From Janthinobacterium sp. (GTDB taxonomy: Bacteria; Pseudomonadota; Gammaproteobacteria; Burkholderiales; Burkholderiaceae_D): 64,000 nt of DNA. Under the pieces are notes generated by a model. It saw nothing but the letters and a program-made list of their open reading frames with translations. It was not told the origin of the DNA and searched no databases. A program made the translations under genes and the position numbers. Below, piece after piece: positions 44,636-53,013 of this stretch. Within the stretch, counting starts at the first letter, position 1, and each line of letters opens with the position of its first letter. The stretch is from positions 22,802-86,801 of the forward strand of contig PKWL01000148.1 of assembly GCA_003133225.1 (NCBI GenBank), given 5' to 3'.

Positions 44636-47392
44636 ATGCTGCAAGGCTGGGTCATTGCGCTGGCGTCGTTCGTCTACCTCGGCGTGCTGTTTGCCATCGC
44701 GTTCTATGGCGACAAGCGCGCCGACGCGCACGCCAGCATCATCAACAGCCCTTACATTTACGCGCTGTCGATGGCGGTCTACGCGAGCTCATGGACCTTT
44801 TACGGCAGCGTCGGCCGCGCGGCCGTCAACGGCATTGGCTTTCTGCCCATTTACCTGGGCCCGACCTTGACGGCGGCGTTATGGTGGACCGTGCTGCGCA
44901 AGATCATACGCATCAGCAAGGCCAACCGCATCACCTCGATCGCCGACTTCGTCGCCGCGCGCTACGGCAAGAGCGCTCTGCTTGGCGGGCTTGTCAGCAT
45001 TGTCGCGGTCATCGGCGTGGTGCCTTACATCGCGCTGCAACTAAAGGCCGTGTCGGCCAGCTTTGTCGTTTTGCTCCATTATCCCGCCATCATTACGGGG
45101 CACGCCGCGGCCGGGCCGATCTGGTCTGACACGACACTTTATATCGCGCTGCTGTTGGCCGCGTTTACCATCTTGTTCGGCGCCCGTCACCTCGATGCCA
45201 ACGAACGCCACGAAGGCATGGTGGCCGCGATTGCCTTCGAATCCGTGGTGAAACTGCTGGCCTTCCTGGCCGTGGGGATATTCGTCACGTTTGGCATGTA
45301 CGACGGCTTCGGCGACCTGTTTCGGCGTGCTCAGGCGTTCCCCGCCCTGGAATCGTTGTTGACGTTAAAGTCCGGCGGCGCCGGCGTCACCTATGGCAGC
45401 TGGGCCTCCTTGATCTTGTTGTCGATGCTGTCCGTGCTGTGCTTGCCGCGCCAGTTCCAGATCGCCGTGGTCGAAAACGTCGACGAAACGCACTTGAACA
45501 AGGCCATCTGGCTACTCCCTTTGTATCTGCTGGCAATCAACATTTTTGTGCTGCCCATCGCATTTGGCGGCATCATGCATTTCCCCGGCGGCAAGGTCGA
45601 TGCGGACACCTTCGTGCTCACGCTGCCCATGTTAGAGCAGCACTGGGGCCTGGCGCTGCTGGTGTTTCTCGGCGGCCTATCGGCCGCGACCGGCATGGTC
45701 ATCGTCGAAACCATCGCTCTTAGCACGATGGTCTGCAACGACCTCGTGATGCCGCTGCTGCTGCGCTTGGCGCCGCTGCGCGCCCGCCAGGGCGCCGACA
45801 TGAGCAGTTTCTTGCTAAATATCCGGCGCGGCGCGATTTTGTTGTTGATGATGCTAGGCTACATCTACTTTCGCGTTGCGGGAGAAGCGTATGCTTTGGT
45901 GGCGATCGGCTTGATCTCGTTTGCCGCCGTGGCCCAGTTTGCGCCGGCGATGTTGGGCGGCATCTACTGGAAAAACGGCACCCGGCGCGGCGCCTTGGCC
46001 GGCTTGGGCGCGGGTTTTTTGCTGTGGCTCTACACGCTCTTACTGCCGTCGTTTGCGCAGTCGGGCTGGCTGCCGGCCAGCTTTCTCGAGCAAGGCCCGT
46101 TCGGCGTAGCGTGGCTCAAGCCGCAACAACTGTTCGGCCTAGCCACTTTGGACCCGATCTCGCACGCCCTGTTTTGGAGCATGCTGGTCAATGTGGGGGC
46201 CTATGTCGGCGTCTCGCTGGCGGGCACCCAAAGCGGCCTGGAAAAGGCGCAGGCGATCCTGTTCGTCGATGCCTATGCCAAGCGCGCCGGCGCCGCCCGC
46301 GCCAACCTGTGGCGCGGCAGCGCCTCGGCCGACGCGCTGCGATCCTTGCTGCGCCGTTTTCTTGGCAGCGCCCGCGCCGACGACACCTTCGCGCGTTTCC
46401 ACAGCGAGCGCGGGCGAGCCGACGCCGCCAGCGCCGACGCCGATCTGGTCCATTTCGCGGAAACCCAGTTGGCCGGTGCGATCGGGGCCGCATCGGCGCG
46501 CGCGATGATCGCCTCCGTGGTGCAAGAGGAGCCACTCGGGCTCGATGAAGTGATGGCGATTCTCGACGAAACGTCGCAAGTCATCGTCTACAGCCGCCAG
46601 CTGGAACAAAAGTCGCGCGCGCTCGAAGCGGCCTCAAACGAGCTGAAGGCGGCCAATTTGCGCCTGACCGAGTTCGACAAAATGAAGGACGATTTCATCT
46701 CGAATGTGACGCATGAATTGCGCACGCCCTTGACGTCGATCCGCGCGTTCTCGGAAATCTTGCGCGACCATCCCGACTTGGCGCCGGCCAAACGGAGCGA
46801 CTATCTCGACATCGTGATCCGGGAAAGCGAGCGCTTGACGCGCCTAATTAACGACGTGCTCGATCTCGCCAAGATCGAGTCGGGCCACGCCGACTGGCAG
46901 GCCGGCCCCCTCGACTTGAAACAAGTGATCGAAGACGCTGTTAGTGCGAGCGGCGAACTGTTCAAGGGGAAAAACATCGCGCTAGAACTTAGTTTGGCGC
47001 CCCATTTGCCACCCGCTTGCGCCGAGCGCGACCGCATCATGCAAGTGATGCTGAACTTGCTGTCGAACGCGGCCAAGTTCTGCGACCGGACAGGCGGGCG
47101 CGTTTCGGTCAGCTTGGCCGCCGAGCGCGGCCAATTGCGCGTTAGCGTGGGCGACAACGGCGCCGGGGTGCGGCCTCAGGACCGTGAAGTGATTTTCCAA
47201 AAATTTCGGCAAGGCGGCGACGGCGCGCTCGGCCGGCCCCAGGGAACCGGGCTTGGTTTGGCGATCAGCCGTGAAATCATCGACCATTTTGGCGGTAAAC
47301 TGTGGCTAGATAGCCGGCCCGGCATAGGAGCACTATTTGTATTTACCCTGCCGCTGGCGGGCGCACCGGAGACTATTCATGAAAAAATATAA
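44636..47392 (+). CDS. symporter-histidine kinase hybrid (CrbS-like)
   Basis: A 918-residue sensor in which an SSF symporter (about 1-500, 13 membrane helices) is fused to a histidine kinase. The dimerisation domain has [13 protein letters not shown] with the phospho-accepting histidine near residue 693. The ATPase domain has N-L-L-S-N-A-A near 806, V-G-D-N-G-A-G-V near 841 and G-T-G-L-G-L-A near 872. This is the build of CrbS and CbrA, which control acetate or amino acid use. Next to actP, acetate sensing is the likely role. It overlaps the response regulator by 14 bp. Confidence 0.92.
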   Translation: MLQGWVIALASFVYLGVLFAIAFYGDKRADAHASIINSPYIYALSMAVYASSWTFYGSVGRAAVNGIGFLPIYLGPTLTAALWWTVLRKIIRISKANRITSIADFVAARYGKSALLGGLVSIVAVIGVVPYIALQLKAVSASFVVLLHYPAIITGHAAAGPIWSDTTLYIALLLAAFTILFGARHLDANERHEGMVAAIAFESVVKLLAFLAVGIFVTFGMYDGFGDLFRRAQAFPALESLLTLKSGGAGVTYGSWASLILLSMLSVLCLPRQFQIAVVENVDETHLNKAIWLLPLYLLAINIFVLPIAFGGIMHFPGGKVDADTFVLTLPMLEQHWGLALLVFLGGLSAATGMVIVETIALSTMVCNDLVMPLLLRLAPLRARQGADMSSFLLNIRRGAILLLMMLGYIYFRVAGEAYALVAIGLISFAAVAQFAPAMLGGIYWKNGTRRGALAGLGAGFLLWLYTLLLPSFAQSGWLPASFLEQGPFGVAWLKPQQLFGLATLDPISHALFWSMLVNVGAYVGVSLAGTQSGLEKAQAILFVDAYAKRAGAARANLWRGSASADALRSLLRRFLGSARADDTFARFHSERGRADAASADADLVHFAETQLAGAIGAASARAMIASVVQEEPLGLDEVMAILDETSQVIVYSRQLEQKSRALEAASNELKAANLRLTEFDKMKDDFISNVTHELRTPLTSIRAFSEILRDHPDLAPAKRSDYLDIVIRESERLTRLINDVLDLAKIESGHADWQAGPLDLKQVIEDAVSASGELFKGKNIALELSLAPHLPPACAERDRIMQVMLNLLSNAAKFCDRTGGRVSVSLAAERGQLRVSVGDNGAGVRPQDREVIFQKFRQGGDGALGRPQGTGLGLAISREIIDHFGGKLWLDSRPGIGALFVFTLPLAGAPETIHEKI

Positions 47393-47756
47393 AATTTTGA
47401 TCGCCGACGACGAACCGAACATCGTCATTTCCCTTGAATTTTTGATGCAGCAGGCGGGCTATGAGGTCGCCATCGCCGCTGATGGCGAACAAGTACTGGC
47501 CCTGATGGCCACGTTTTTACCCGATCTGGTCTTGCTCGACGTCATGCTGCCGCTTCTCAACGGCTTTCAAGCGTGCCAGCAAATTCGCGAACATGGCGAG
47601 TGGAACCGGGTCAAGGTGGTGATGCTGTCGGCCAAGGGCCGCGATCTCGAGGTGAGCAAGGGTTTGGCGCTGGGCGCCAACGCGTATATCACCAAGCCGT
47701 TTTCCACCAAGGAATTGATAGCGCAAGTTCAGCTCTTGCTAGCGGACACTCCATAA
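47379..47756 (+). CDS. single-domain response regulator (CheY-like)
   Basis: A 125-residue receiver domain without an output domain. The acidic pocket is I-A-D-D-E-P-N near the start, the phosphorylated aspartate is in L-V-L-L-D-V-M-L-P near residue 53, and the switch lysine is in T-K-P-F-S near 105. The frame starts inside the kinase gene, so the pair is translationally coupled. CrbR, the usual partner of CrbS, has a DNA-binding domain; this one does not, so it must signal to another protein. Confidence 0.92.
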   Translation: MKKYKILIADDEPNIVISLEFLMQQAGYEVAIAADGEQVLALMATFLPDLVLLDVMLPLLNGFQACQQIREHGEWNRVKVVMLSAKGRDLEVSKGLALGANAYITKPFSTKELIAQVQLLLADTP

Positions 47757-49900
47757 TGCACGGTCTGAAGACCAACTACCGCTTTCCCCTCGCCCTGGCG
47801 CTCCTGTTTGCAACGCAGGTGCTCGTCGTCGGTGCTATTTTCCTGTCCCTTGCGTTCGACATGGAGGCGCCGCAGCGCGCCATGTTCGGCGACATGCTGG
47901 CGCTGCGCGGCGCCCAGCTGGCGACCCTGGCCCTGTTCCTATTGGGCATTCTAGGCTTCGCCCTTTATTCGCTGTTCGACAATTACGTGGCGCCGCTGGA
48001 ACGGCTGACGGAGGACGCGGCGCTTTTGACGAGCAACCCGAGTCACCGCGCAGCAGTAGAGGGCGCGCGCGTGGTGCAAAGTCTGGCGGGAAAAATCAAC
48101 GCTTTGGCCGCCATCCACCAGACGTTGTACGACGAGGTGCAAACGAAAATTGCGGGCGCCAACCACGCCCTGGCGGAAGAAAAAGACCGCCTCGCCGCCT
48201 TGATGTCGGAACTGGTCCAAAGTGTCCTGGTCTGCAATATAGAAGGGCGCATCCTGCTCTACAATGCCGGCGCCAAACAGTTGCTTGACGCCGAACATGG
48301 CCAAGGCCAAGCCGGGTCCGCGGTTGGCCTTGGCCGCTCCGTCTTCGGCGTGCTCGAGCGCGGCTTGATTGTGCATGCCTTGGAGCAAATCCAGTACCAG
48401 CTGAACCAACCCGGCGAACGGGGGCGCCCCCTGTCGAGCTTCGTTGCGAGCTTGGCCGGGGGCCAGATCGTTCGCGCCCGCATGGCGCCCGTGCTCGACC
48501 GCGCGCAAGCTCTCGACGGCTTCGTGCTGACCTTGGAAGACATCACCCGTAGCGTCGAGGCCGACAGCCGGCGCGACGCTTTGCTGCAGTCCTTGACCCA
48601 GAACGAGCGCGCGACGCTGGCCAACATCCGCGCCGCCGTGGAAACGATGCGCAGTTTTCCGGACATGAGCGAGGCGAAAAAAATTCAATTCGCAGGCATC
48701 ATCGACGACGAGTCGCAACGCCTGGCGCGCCAGATCGAGAGCGCCGTGCGCGACGAACATGTCGATAGCGACTGGCGCCTCGAGGAAATGCGGGGCGCCG
48801 ACTTGATAGCGCTGCTGCGGCGCCGCATCGACACGCCGTTCCCGTACACCGTTGAGGGCGGGCCAATCGATGCGACGCTCTGGTTAAAAGTCGACAGCTA
48901 CGCCTTGACGCAGGCGTTGGTGGCCTTGGCGCAGCGACTGTGCGCTGAACTGGGGGTTTGCGCCGTGCGCTTTGGCTTGCAAAAGGCCGGGCGCCTGGCC
49001 CACCTCGACATGATATGGAATGGCCCGCCCCTGGCCGCGGACACGCTGCGGCTGTGGGAAAATACGGCGTTGCCCGTGCGCGTCGGTGCGGCGGAACTGT
49101 CATTGGGCGCGGTGATCGCGGAGCAGGGCGGCGAGGCCGTCTATCATTTCGATCACGAAGAAGGCACCTCCTGCTATCGCCTGTTGCTGCCGCTGGCGGC
49201 CCCGCAAGCGGCGCTGCAAATTTCCGTGAAGCAGGCGGGACGGCCGGAATTTTACGACTTCGACCTGTTCCACCAGCCAGGGCAGAACGAGGAGCTCGAT
49301 CAAGGCTTGTTGGCGCGCCTCAGTTTTACCGTGTTTGACACGGAGACGACGGGGCTGCAGCCGACCGAAGGCGATGAAATCATTTCCATCGGCGCCTTGC
49401 GCATCGTCAACGGCCGTCTATTGCAGCAGGAAAATTTTGACCAGCTGGTGCAGTCGGCTCGCCTGTTGAGCGCCGAGTCCATCGCCATCCATGGCATCAG
49501 CGCGGCCATGTTAGAGGGCCAGCCGGTGATCGAAAAGGTGCTGCCGCGCTTTCACCGTTTTGCCGAGGGCACCGTGCTGGTCGCCCATAACGCCGCCTTC
49601 GACATGCGCTTCCTGCAGATGAAGGAGGCCTCGAGCGGCATCCGCTTCACTCAGCCCGTGCTCGACACCTTGCTGCTGTCGCAAGTGGTGCACCCCCACC
49701 AGATAGAACACTCGCTAGAAGCCATCGCCCAGCGCCTGGGGGTGCCCATCGTCGGGCGCCACACGGCGCTCGGGGACGCCATCGTCACGGGTGAAGTGTT
49801 TCTCAAAATGCTGCCGCTGCTGGCCGAAAAAGGCATCTTGACGCTCAAAGATGCGCGTGATGCCGAGCAGCAAACCCCGTATGCGCGTTTGCGTTACTAA
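47756..49900 (+). CDS. membrane sensor fused to DnaQ-type 3'-5' exonuclease
   Basis: A 714-residue protein with a two-helix membrane anchor (about 10-32 and 50-75), a PAS-like domain (about 135-265), a degenerate kinase dimerisation domain near 277-330 (N-E-R-A-T-L-A-N-I-R-A where kinases have H-E-L-R-T-P-L), a weak ATPase-like region, and a C-terminal DEDDh exonuclease. Exonuclease motifs are intact: F-D-T-E-T-T-G near 528, H-N-A-A-F-D near 608 and H-T-A-L-G-D near 669. Start and response regulator stop overlap (TAATG). Exonucleases of this group are known near actP, but the substrate is unknown. Confidence 0.85.
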   Translation: MHGLKTNYRFPLALALLFATQVLVVGAIFLSLAFDMEAPQRAMFGDMLALRGAQLATLALFLLGILGFALYSLFDNYVAPLERLTEDAALLTSNPSHRAAVEGARVVQSLAGKINALAAIHQTLYDEVQTKIAGANHALAEEKDRLAALMSELVQSVLVCNIEGRILLYNAGAKQLLDAEHGQGQAGSAVGLGRSVFGVLERGLIVHALEQIQYQLNQPGERGRPLSSFVASLAGGQIVRARMAPVLDRAQALDGFVLTLEDITRSVEADSRRDALLQSLTQNERATLANIRAAVETMRSFPDMSEAKKIQFAGIIDDESQRLARQIESAVRDEHVDSDWRLEEMRGADLIALLRRRIDTPFPYTVEGGPIDATLWLKVDSYALTQALVALAQRLCAELGVCAVRFGLQKAGRLAHLDMIWNGPPLAADTLRLWENTALPVRVGAAELSLGAVIAEQGGEAVYHFDHEEGTSCYRLLLPLAAPQAALQISVKQAGRPEFYDFDLFHQPGQNEELDQGLLARLSFTVFDTETTGLQPTEGDEIISIGALRIVNGRLLQQENFDQLVQSARLLSAESIAIHGISAAMLEGQPVIEKVLPRFHRFAEGTVLVAHNAAFDMRFLQMKEASSGIRFTQPVLDTLLLSQVVHPHQIEHSLEAIAQRLGVPIVGRHTALGDAIVTGEVFLKMLPLLAEKGILTLKDARDAEQQTPYARLRY

Positions 49901-49916
49901 TGCCAAGGACAATTGA

Positions 49917-51038
49917 ATGAATGATCTGCCGCCAGCCGGAGCCGATGCCAATGCCAATGCCGATGCCGATGAAGAGAGCGGGGCGGACAGCTTGGCGCGG
50001 GCGCTGCAACAGGTCGAGCGGAGCATCGCCGCCGCCAGTGGTCTAGCCGACTTAATGCAGGTGTCGCGCGCCAGCCAAGCCTTGACGCAGCGCCTGGTGG
50101 AACAAGTGCCCGCCGCGGAAGCGCTAACGCGCATGATCTCCGCGCTCAACGACGCCTTGACCCGACGCGTCATACAGATCAGCAGCGCTGAGACAAAGCT
50201 GGGAACCGTGCGCTGGTGCTGGATTTCTCTTGGCAGCGAGGGCCGTCAGGAACAGACGCTGTCGAGCGATCAGGACAACGGCCTCATCTTTGCCGGCGGC
50301 GGCACGGCGGCGGCGGCGCGAGCGCTGCTGCTGCCCCTCGCGCGCCGCATCAACGACACGTTGGACGCCTGCGGCTTCCCCTTGTGTCAAGGACAAGTCA
50401 TGGCCAGTAATCCCCAATGGTGCCTGAGCGCAGCCGAATGGCGCGATCAGTTCGGGCGCTGGATCATCGACGGGGATCCGCAGGCGCTCCTTAACGCGAG
50501 CATTTTTTTTGACTTGCGGGCGCTGTACGGGGAGGAGTCTATGGCGCACCAGCTGGCGGGCTGGCTGGCGCAGGAGGCGTCGCAGAACCGGCGCTTTCTG
50601 TACCAGATGGCGGCCAACGCCTTGCGCCGGGCTTCCCCACTCGGCCTATTGCGCCGCTTCGCGGTCGAAAAAGGAGGGCAGTTTGGCGGCACCATCGATC
50701 TCAAACAAAACGGCGCCACCCTGTTCGTCGATGCTGCGCGCATCTACGGCTTGGCCAGCGGCGGCGGTGCCAGTAACACGGCCGATCGACTGCGTCAGGC
50801 CCTAGGCGCGCATCGCCTGCACCCGAGCGACGTCGAAGGGTGGATCAAGGCGTTTTATGTGATCCAGATGCTGCGCTTAAAACATCAGCACCGCAGTTAC
50901 ACGGGCGCCACGCAAATGCACAATCATGTCGACCCGAACCATTTGGCCGCGCCCGAGCGGCAATCGTTGATCGACGCCTTGCGCCAGGCAACCCGCCTGC
51001 AACAGCGCCTCGAGCTCGATTACCCGGGCGCCCGTTAG
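49917..51038 (+). CDS. DUF294 nucleotidyltransferase-like protein
   Basis: A 373-residue protein with the DUF294 nucleotidyltransferase domain. The catalytic motif G-S-E-G-R-Q-E-Q-T-L-S-S-D-Q-D-N-G is near residues 103-119, followed by the conserved C-terminal DUF294 substrate-binding region. Family members usually carry cyclic-nucleotide-binding and CBS domains at the N-terminus; these are absent here, replaced by about 30 residues of A/D/N-rich sequence. It lies 16 bp after the exonuclease gene and likely shares its operon. It could modify a nucleotide or protein in the acetate-sensing path. Confidence 0.85.
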   Translation: MNDLPPAGADANANADADEESGADSLARALQQVERSIAAASGLADLMQVSRASQALTQRLVEQVPAAEALTRMISALNDALTRRVIQISSAETKLGTVRWCWISLGSEGRQEQTLSSDQDNGLIFAGGGTAAAARALLLPLARRINDTLDACGFPLCQGQVMASNPQWCLSAAEWRDQFGRWIIDGDPQALLNASIFFDLRALYGEESMAHQLAGWLAQEASQNRRFLYQMAANALRRASPLGLLRRFAVEKGGQFGGTIDLKQNGATLFVDAARIYGLASGGGASNTADRLRQALGAHRLHPSDVEGWIKAFYVIQMLRLKHQHRSYTGATQMHNHVDPNHLAAPERQSLIDALRQATRLQQRLELDYPGAR

Positions 51039-51086
51039 GGCTGGCGCACGCAGGGCTCGGGCATGGTCGGGCATGATCGCCCCGAC

Positions 51087-52019
51087 TTAGGAATCGGCAC
51101 CGATTAACACTTTCACGTGTGCGGCGACGCTGCGTGCCAGGCACGACAACTCGTAGCCCCCTTCGAGGCAGGATACGATGCGCCCTTTTGCATGCTGATG
51201 GGCAACGTCGACGATGCGCTCGGTGACCCAAGCATAGTCCGCTTCGACCAGACCAAGGTTGCCCATCTCGTCCTCACGGTGGCCGTCGAAACCGGCCGAG
51301 ATGAAGACGATCTGCGGCTTGAATGCCGCCAGCGCGGGCAGCCATTTTTCCGTCACGGCAGCGCGGAAATGGGCGCCGCCGGAGCGCGCCGGCAGCGCCA
51401 CATTGAGCATGTTCGGGCCGCGCGGGCGGTTGCCGCAAAAGGGATAGATTTGATCCTCGAAAATCGAACACATGAGGACCCTTGGATCGTCGTAGAAGAT
51501 GTCTTCGCTGCCGTTGCCGTGATGGACGTCAAAGTCGATGAGGGCGACCCGTTCCATGCCGTGCACGTTAAGCGCATGGCGGATGCCCACGGCGACATTA
51601 TTGAAAAAGCAAAATCCCCCGGCCGCGGCGCGCTCCGCATGGTGCCCGGGCGGGCGCACATTGCAAAAGGCGCAGCCGGCTTTGCCTTCGACTACGAGGT
51701 CGGTCGCCAAGACCGCAGCCCCGGCGGCGCGCAAGGCGGCCTGGTAAGTATAGGCATTCATGGACGTGTCGGGATCGACCCGCACATAGCCTTCGGTGGG
51801 AACCATGGCAGCGATGGTATGGATATACAGCATCGAATGGGCTTGCGCCAGCTGGCTCTCCGTGGCGAGCGGCGCCTCGTAGGTTTGCATGCAATCGAGC
51901 AAGCCCTTGATCAGTAACATGTCCTTGATCGCCCCGATGCGATCGGGCGATTCGGGGTGTTGTTTGTCTCCCATTTCATGTTTCAGGCAATCCGGGTGGG
52001 ATATATAGGCAGGCAGCAT
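51087..52019 (-). CDS. histone deacetylase-family amidohydrolase
   Basis: A 310-residue zinc amidohydrolase of the HDAC/acetylpolyamine superfamily. The active-site motifs are R-P-P-G-H-H-A-E near residue 123 and D-F-D-V-H-H-G-N-G near 163, with S-A-G-F-D-G-H near 241 and E-G-G-Y near 286. Bacterial members remove acetyl groups from small amines such as acetylpolyamines or from proteins. It is convergent with the DUF294 gene and upstream of nothing on its strand, so it is probably a single-gene unit. Confidence 0.9.
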   Translation of the reverse strand: MLPAYISHPDCLKHEMGDKQHPESPDRIGAIKDMLLIKGLLDCMQTYEAPLATESQLAQAHSMLYIHTIAAMVPTEGYVRVDPDTSMNAYTYQAALRAAGAAVLATDLVVEGKAGCAFCNVRPPGHHAERAAAGGFCFFNNVAVGIRHALNVHGMERVALIDFDVHHGNGSEDIFYDDPRVLMCSIFEDQIYPFCGNRPRGPNMLNVALPARSGGAHFRAAVTEKWLPALAAFKPQIVFISAGFDGHREDEMGNLGLVEADYAWVTERIVDVAHQHAKGRIVSCLEGGYELSCLARSVAAHVKVLIGADS

Positions 52020-52203
52020 GTAGACACTTTATTTTGACGCAAAAATTTACTGTTGATCAGCCGGCCCTCCATGAATGGAACGAGCCTAGCCGCTCGAAGT
52101 TAGCATCCAGACGCTAGGGCCGTCTTGATAAATGCCAATACTTGCGTAAAAGAAGTTCTCCGGATCGAGCGCGGGGAGTCGGGCACCTCGGTATTTTGCG
52201 CGC

Positions 52204-52238
52204 GCGCCGCGCAAGCCTGTACGCTGCTTGCGCGGCGC
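52204..52238. other. perfect 13-bp inverted repeat downstream of livF
   Basis: GCGCCGCGCAAGC (52204-52216) pairs perfectly with 52226-52238 around a 9-base loop. No T-run follows in either direction, so it is not a standard terminator; it may still stabilise or end the liv transcript, which runs towards it. Confidence 0.5.
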
Positions 52239-52275
52239 AGGCTGAAGTGATCGACAAGGCAGTTGGAAGCTCCCG

Positions 52276-53004
52276 TCAGTGCTGCGCTCCGGCGCCCAAA
52301 TAGGCGGCTTGTACTGCGGGGTCGTTTTGCAAGCTGGAGGCCGGCCCGTGCACGGAGATGCGGCCATTTTCCAGCACATAGCCATAATCGGCCACATCGA
52401 GCGCGGCCGCGGCAAACTGTTCGACCAACAACATGGTCATGCCTTCCTCTTTTAAGCGCGCGATGATGCGAAACACTTCTCCCACCAAGATGGGCGCTAG
52501 TCCCATCGACGGCTCGTCGAGCAAGATGATGTCCGGGTTCAGCATCAAGGCGCGCGCCATCGCCAGCATTTGCTGCTCGCCGCCCGACAGAGTGCCGGCC
52601 AACTGGTGCTGACGTTCCTTCAAGCGGGGAAACAGGTCCAGGGACTTTTCCAAATCGTGCTGTATGTCGCCCTTCGGGCGCGCTCCCGTGAAGCGCGCAA
52701 ATGCGCCCAATAGCAGGTTGTCGGTCACGCTGATGCTGGGAAACACGCGCCGTCCTTCCGGAGAATGGGCTAGGCCGGAGCGCGCGATGCGATGCGACGG
52801 CAAGCCGCCGATCTCCTTGTCATTGAGCGTGATCTGGCCCGATTTTGGCTTGATCATGCCGGAAATGGCGCGCATGGTGGTGCTCTTGCCGGCACCGTTG
52901 GAGCCGATCAGCGTCACCACTTTCCCCCGCGGCACGTCGAGCGAAATCCCGTGCAGCACTTCGACCTTGCCGTAGGCCGCGTACAAATTGGATATGGTCA
53001 ACAT
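52276..53004 (-). CDS. livF: branched-chain amino acid ABC transporter ATPase LivF
   Basis: A 242-residue ABC ATPase. Walker A G-S-N-G-A-G-K-S-T is at about 34-42, the signature L-S-G-G-E-Q-Q near 139 and Walker B I-I-L-L-D-E-P-S near 159. The H-S-P-E-G-R-R-V-F motif near 80 marks the LivF branch. It is the last gene of the livK-livH-livMG-livF operon and begins 9 bp after the fused LivM-LivG gene. Typical substrates are leucine, isoleucine and valine or related compounds. Confidence 0.94.
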   Translation of the reverse strand: MLTISNLYAAYGKVEVLHGISLDVPRGKVVTLIGSNGAGKSTTMRAISGMIKPKSGQITLNDKEIGGLPSHRIARSGLAHSPEGRRVFPSISVTDNLLLGAFARFTGARPKGDIQHDLEKSLDLFPRLKERQHQLAGTLSGGEQQMLAMARALMLNPDIILLDEPSMGLAPILVGEVFRIIARLKEEGMTMLLVEQFAAAALDVADYGYVLENGRISVHGPASSLQNDPAVQAAYLGAGAQH

Positions 53005-53013
53005 GGCGCTGTC

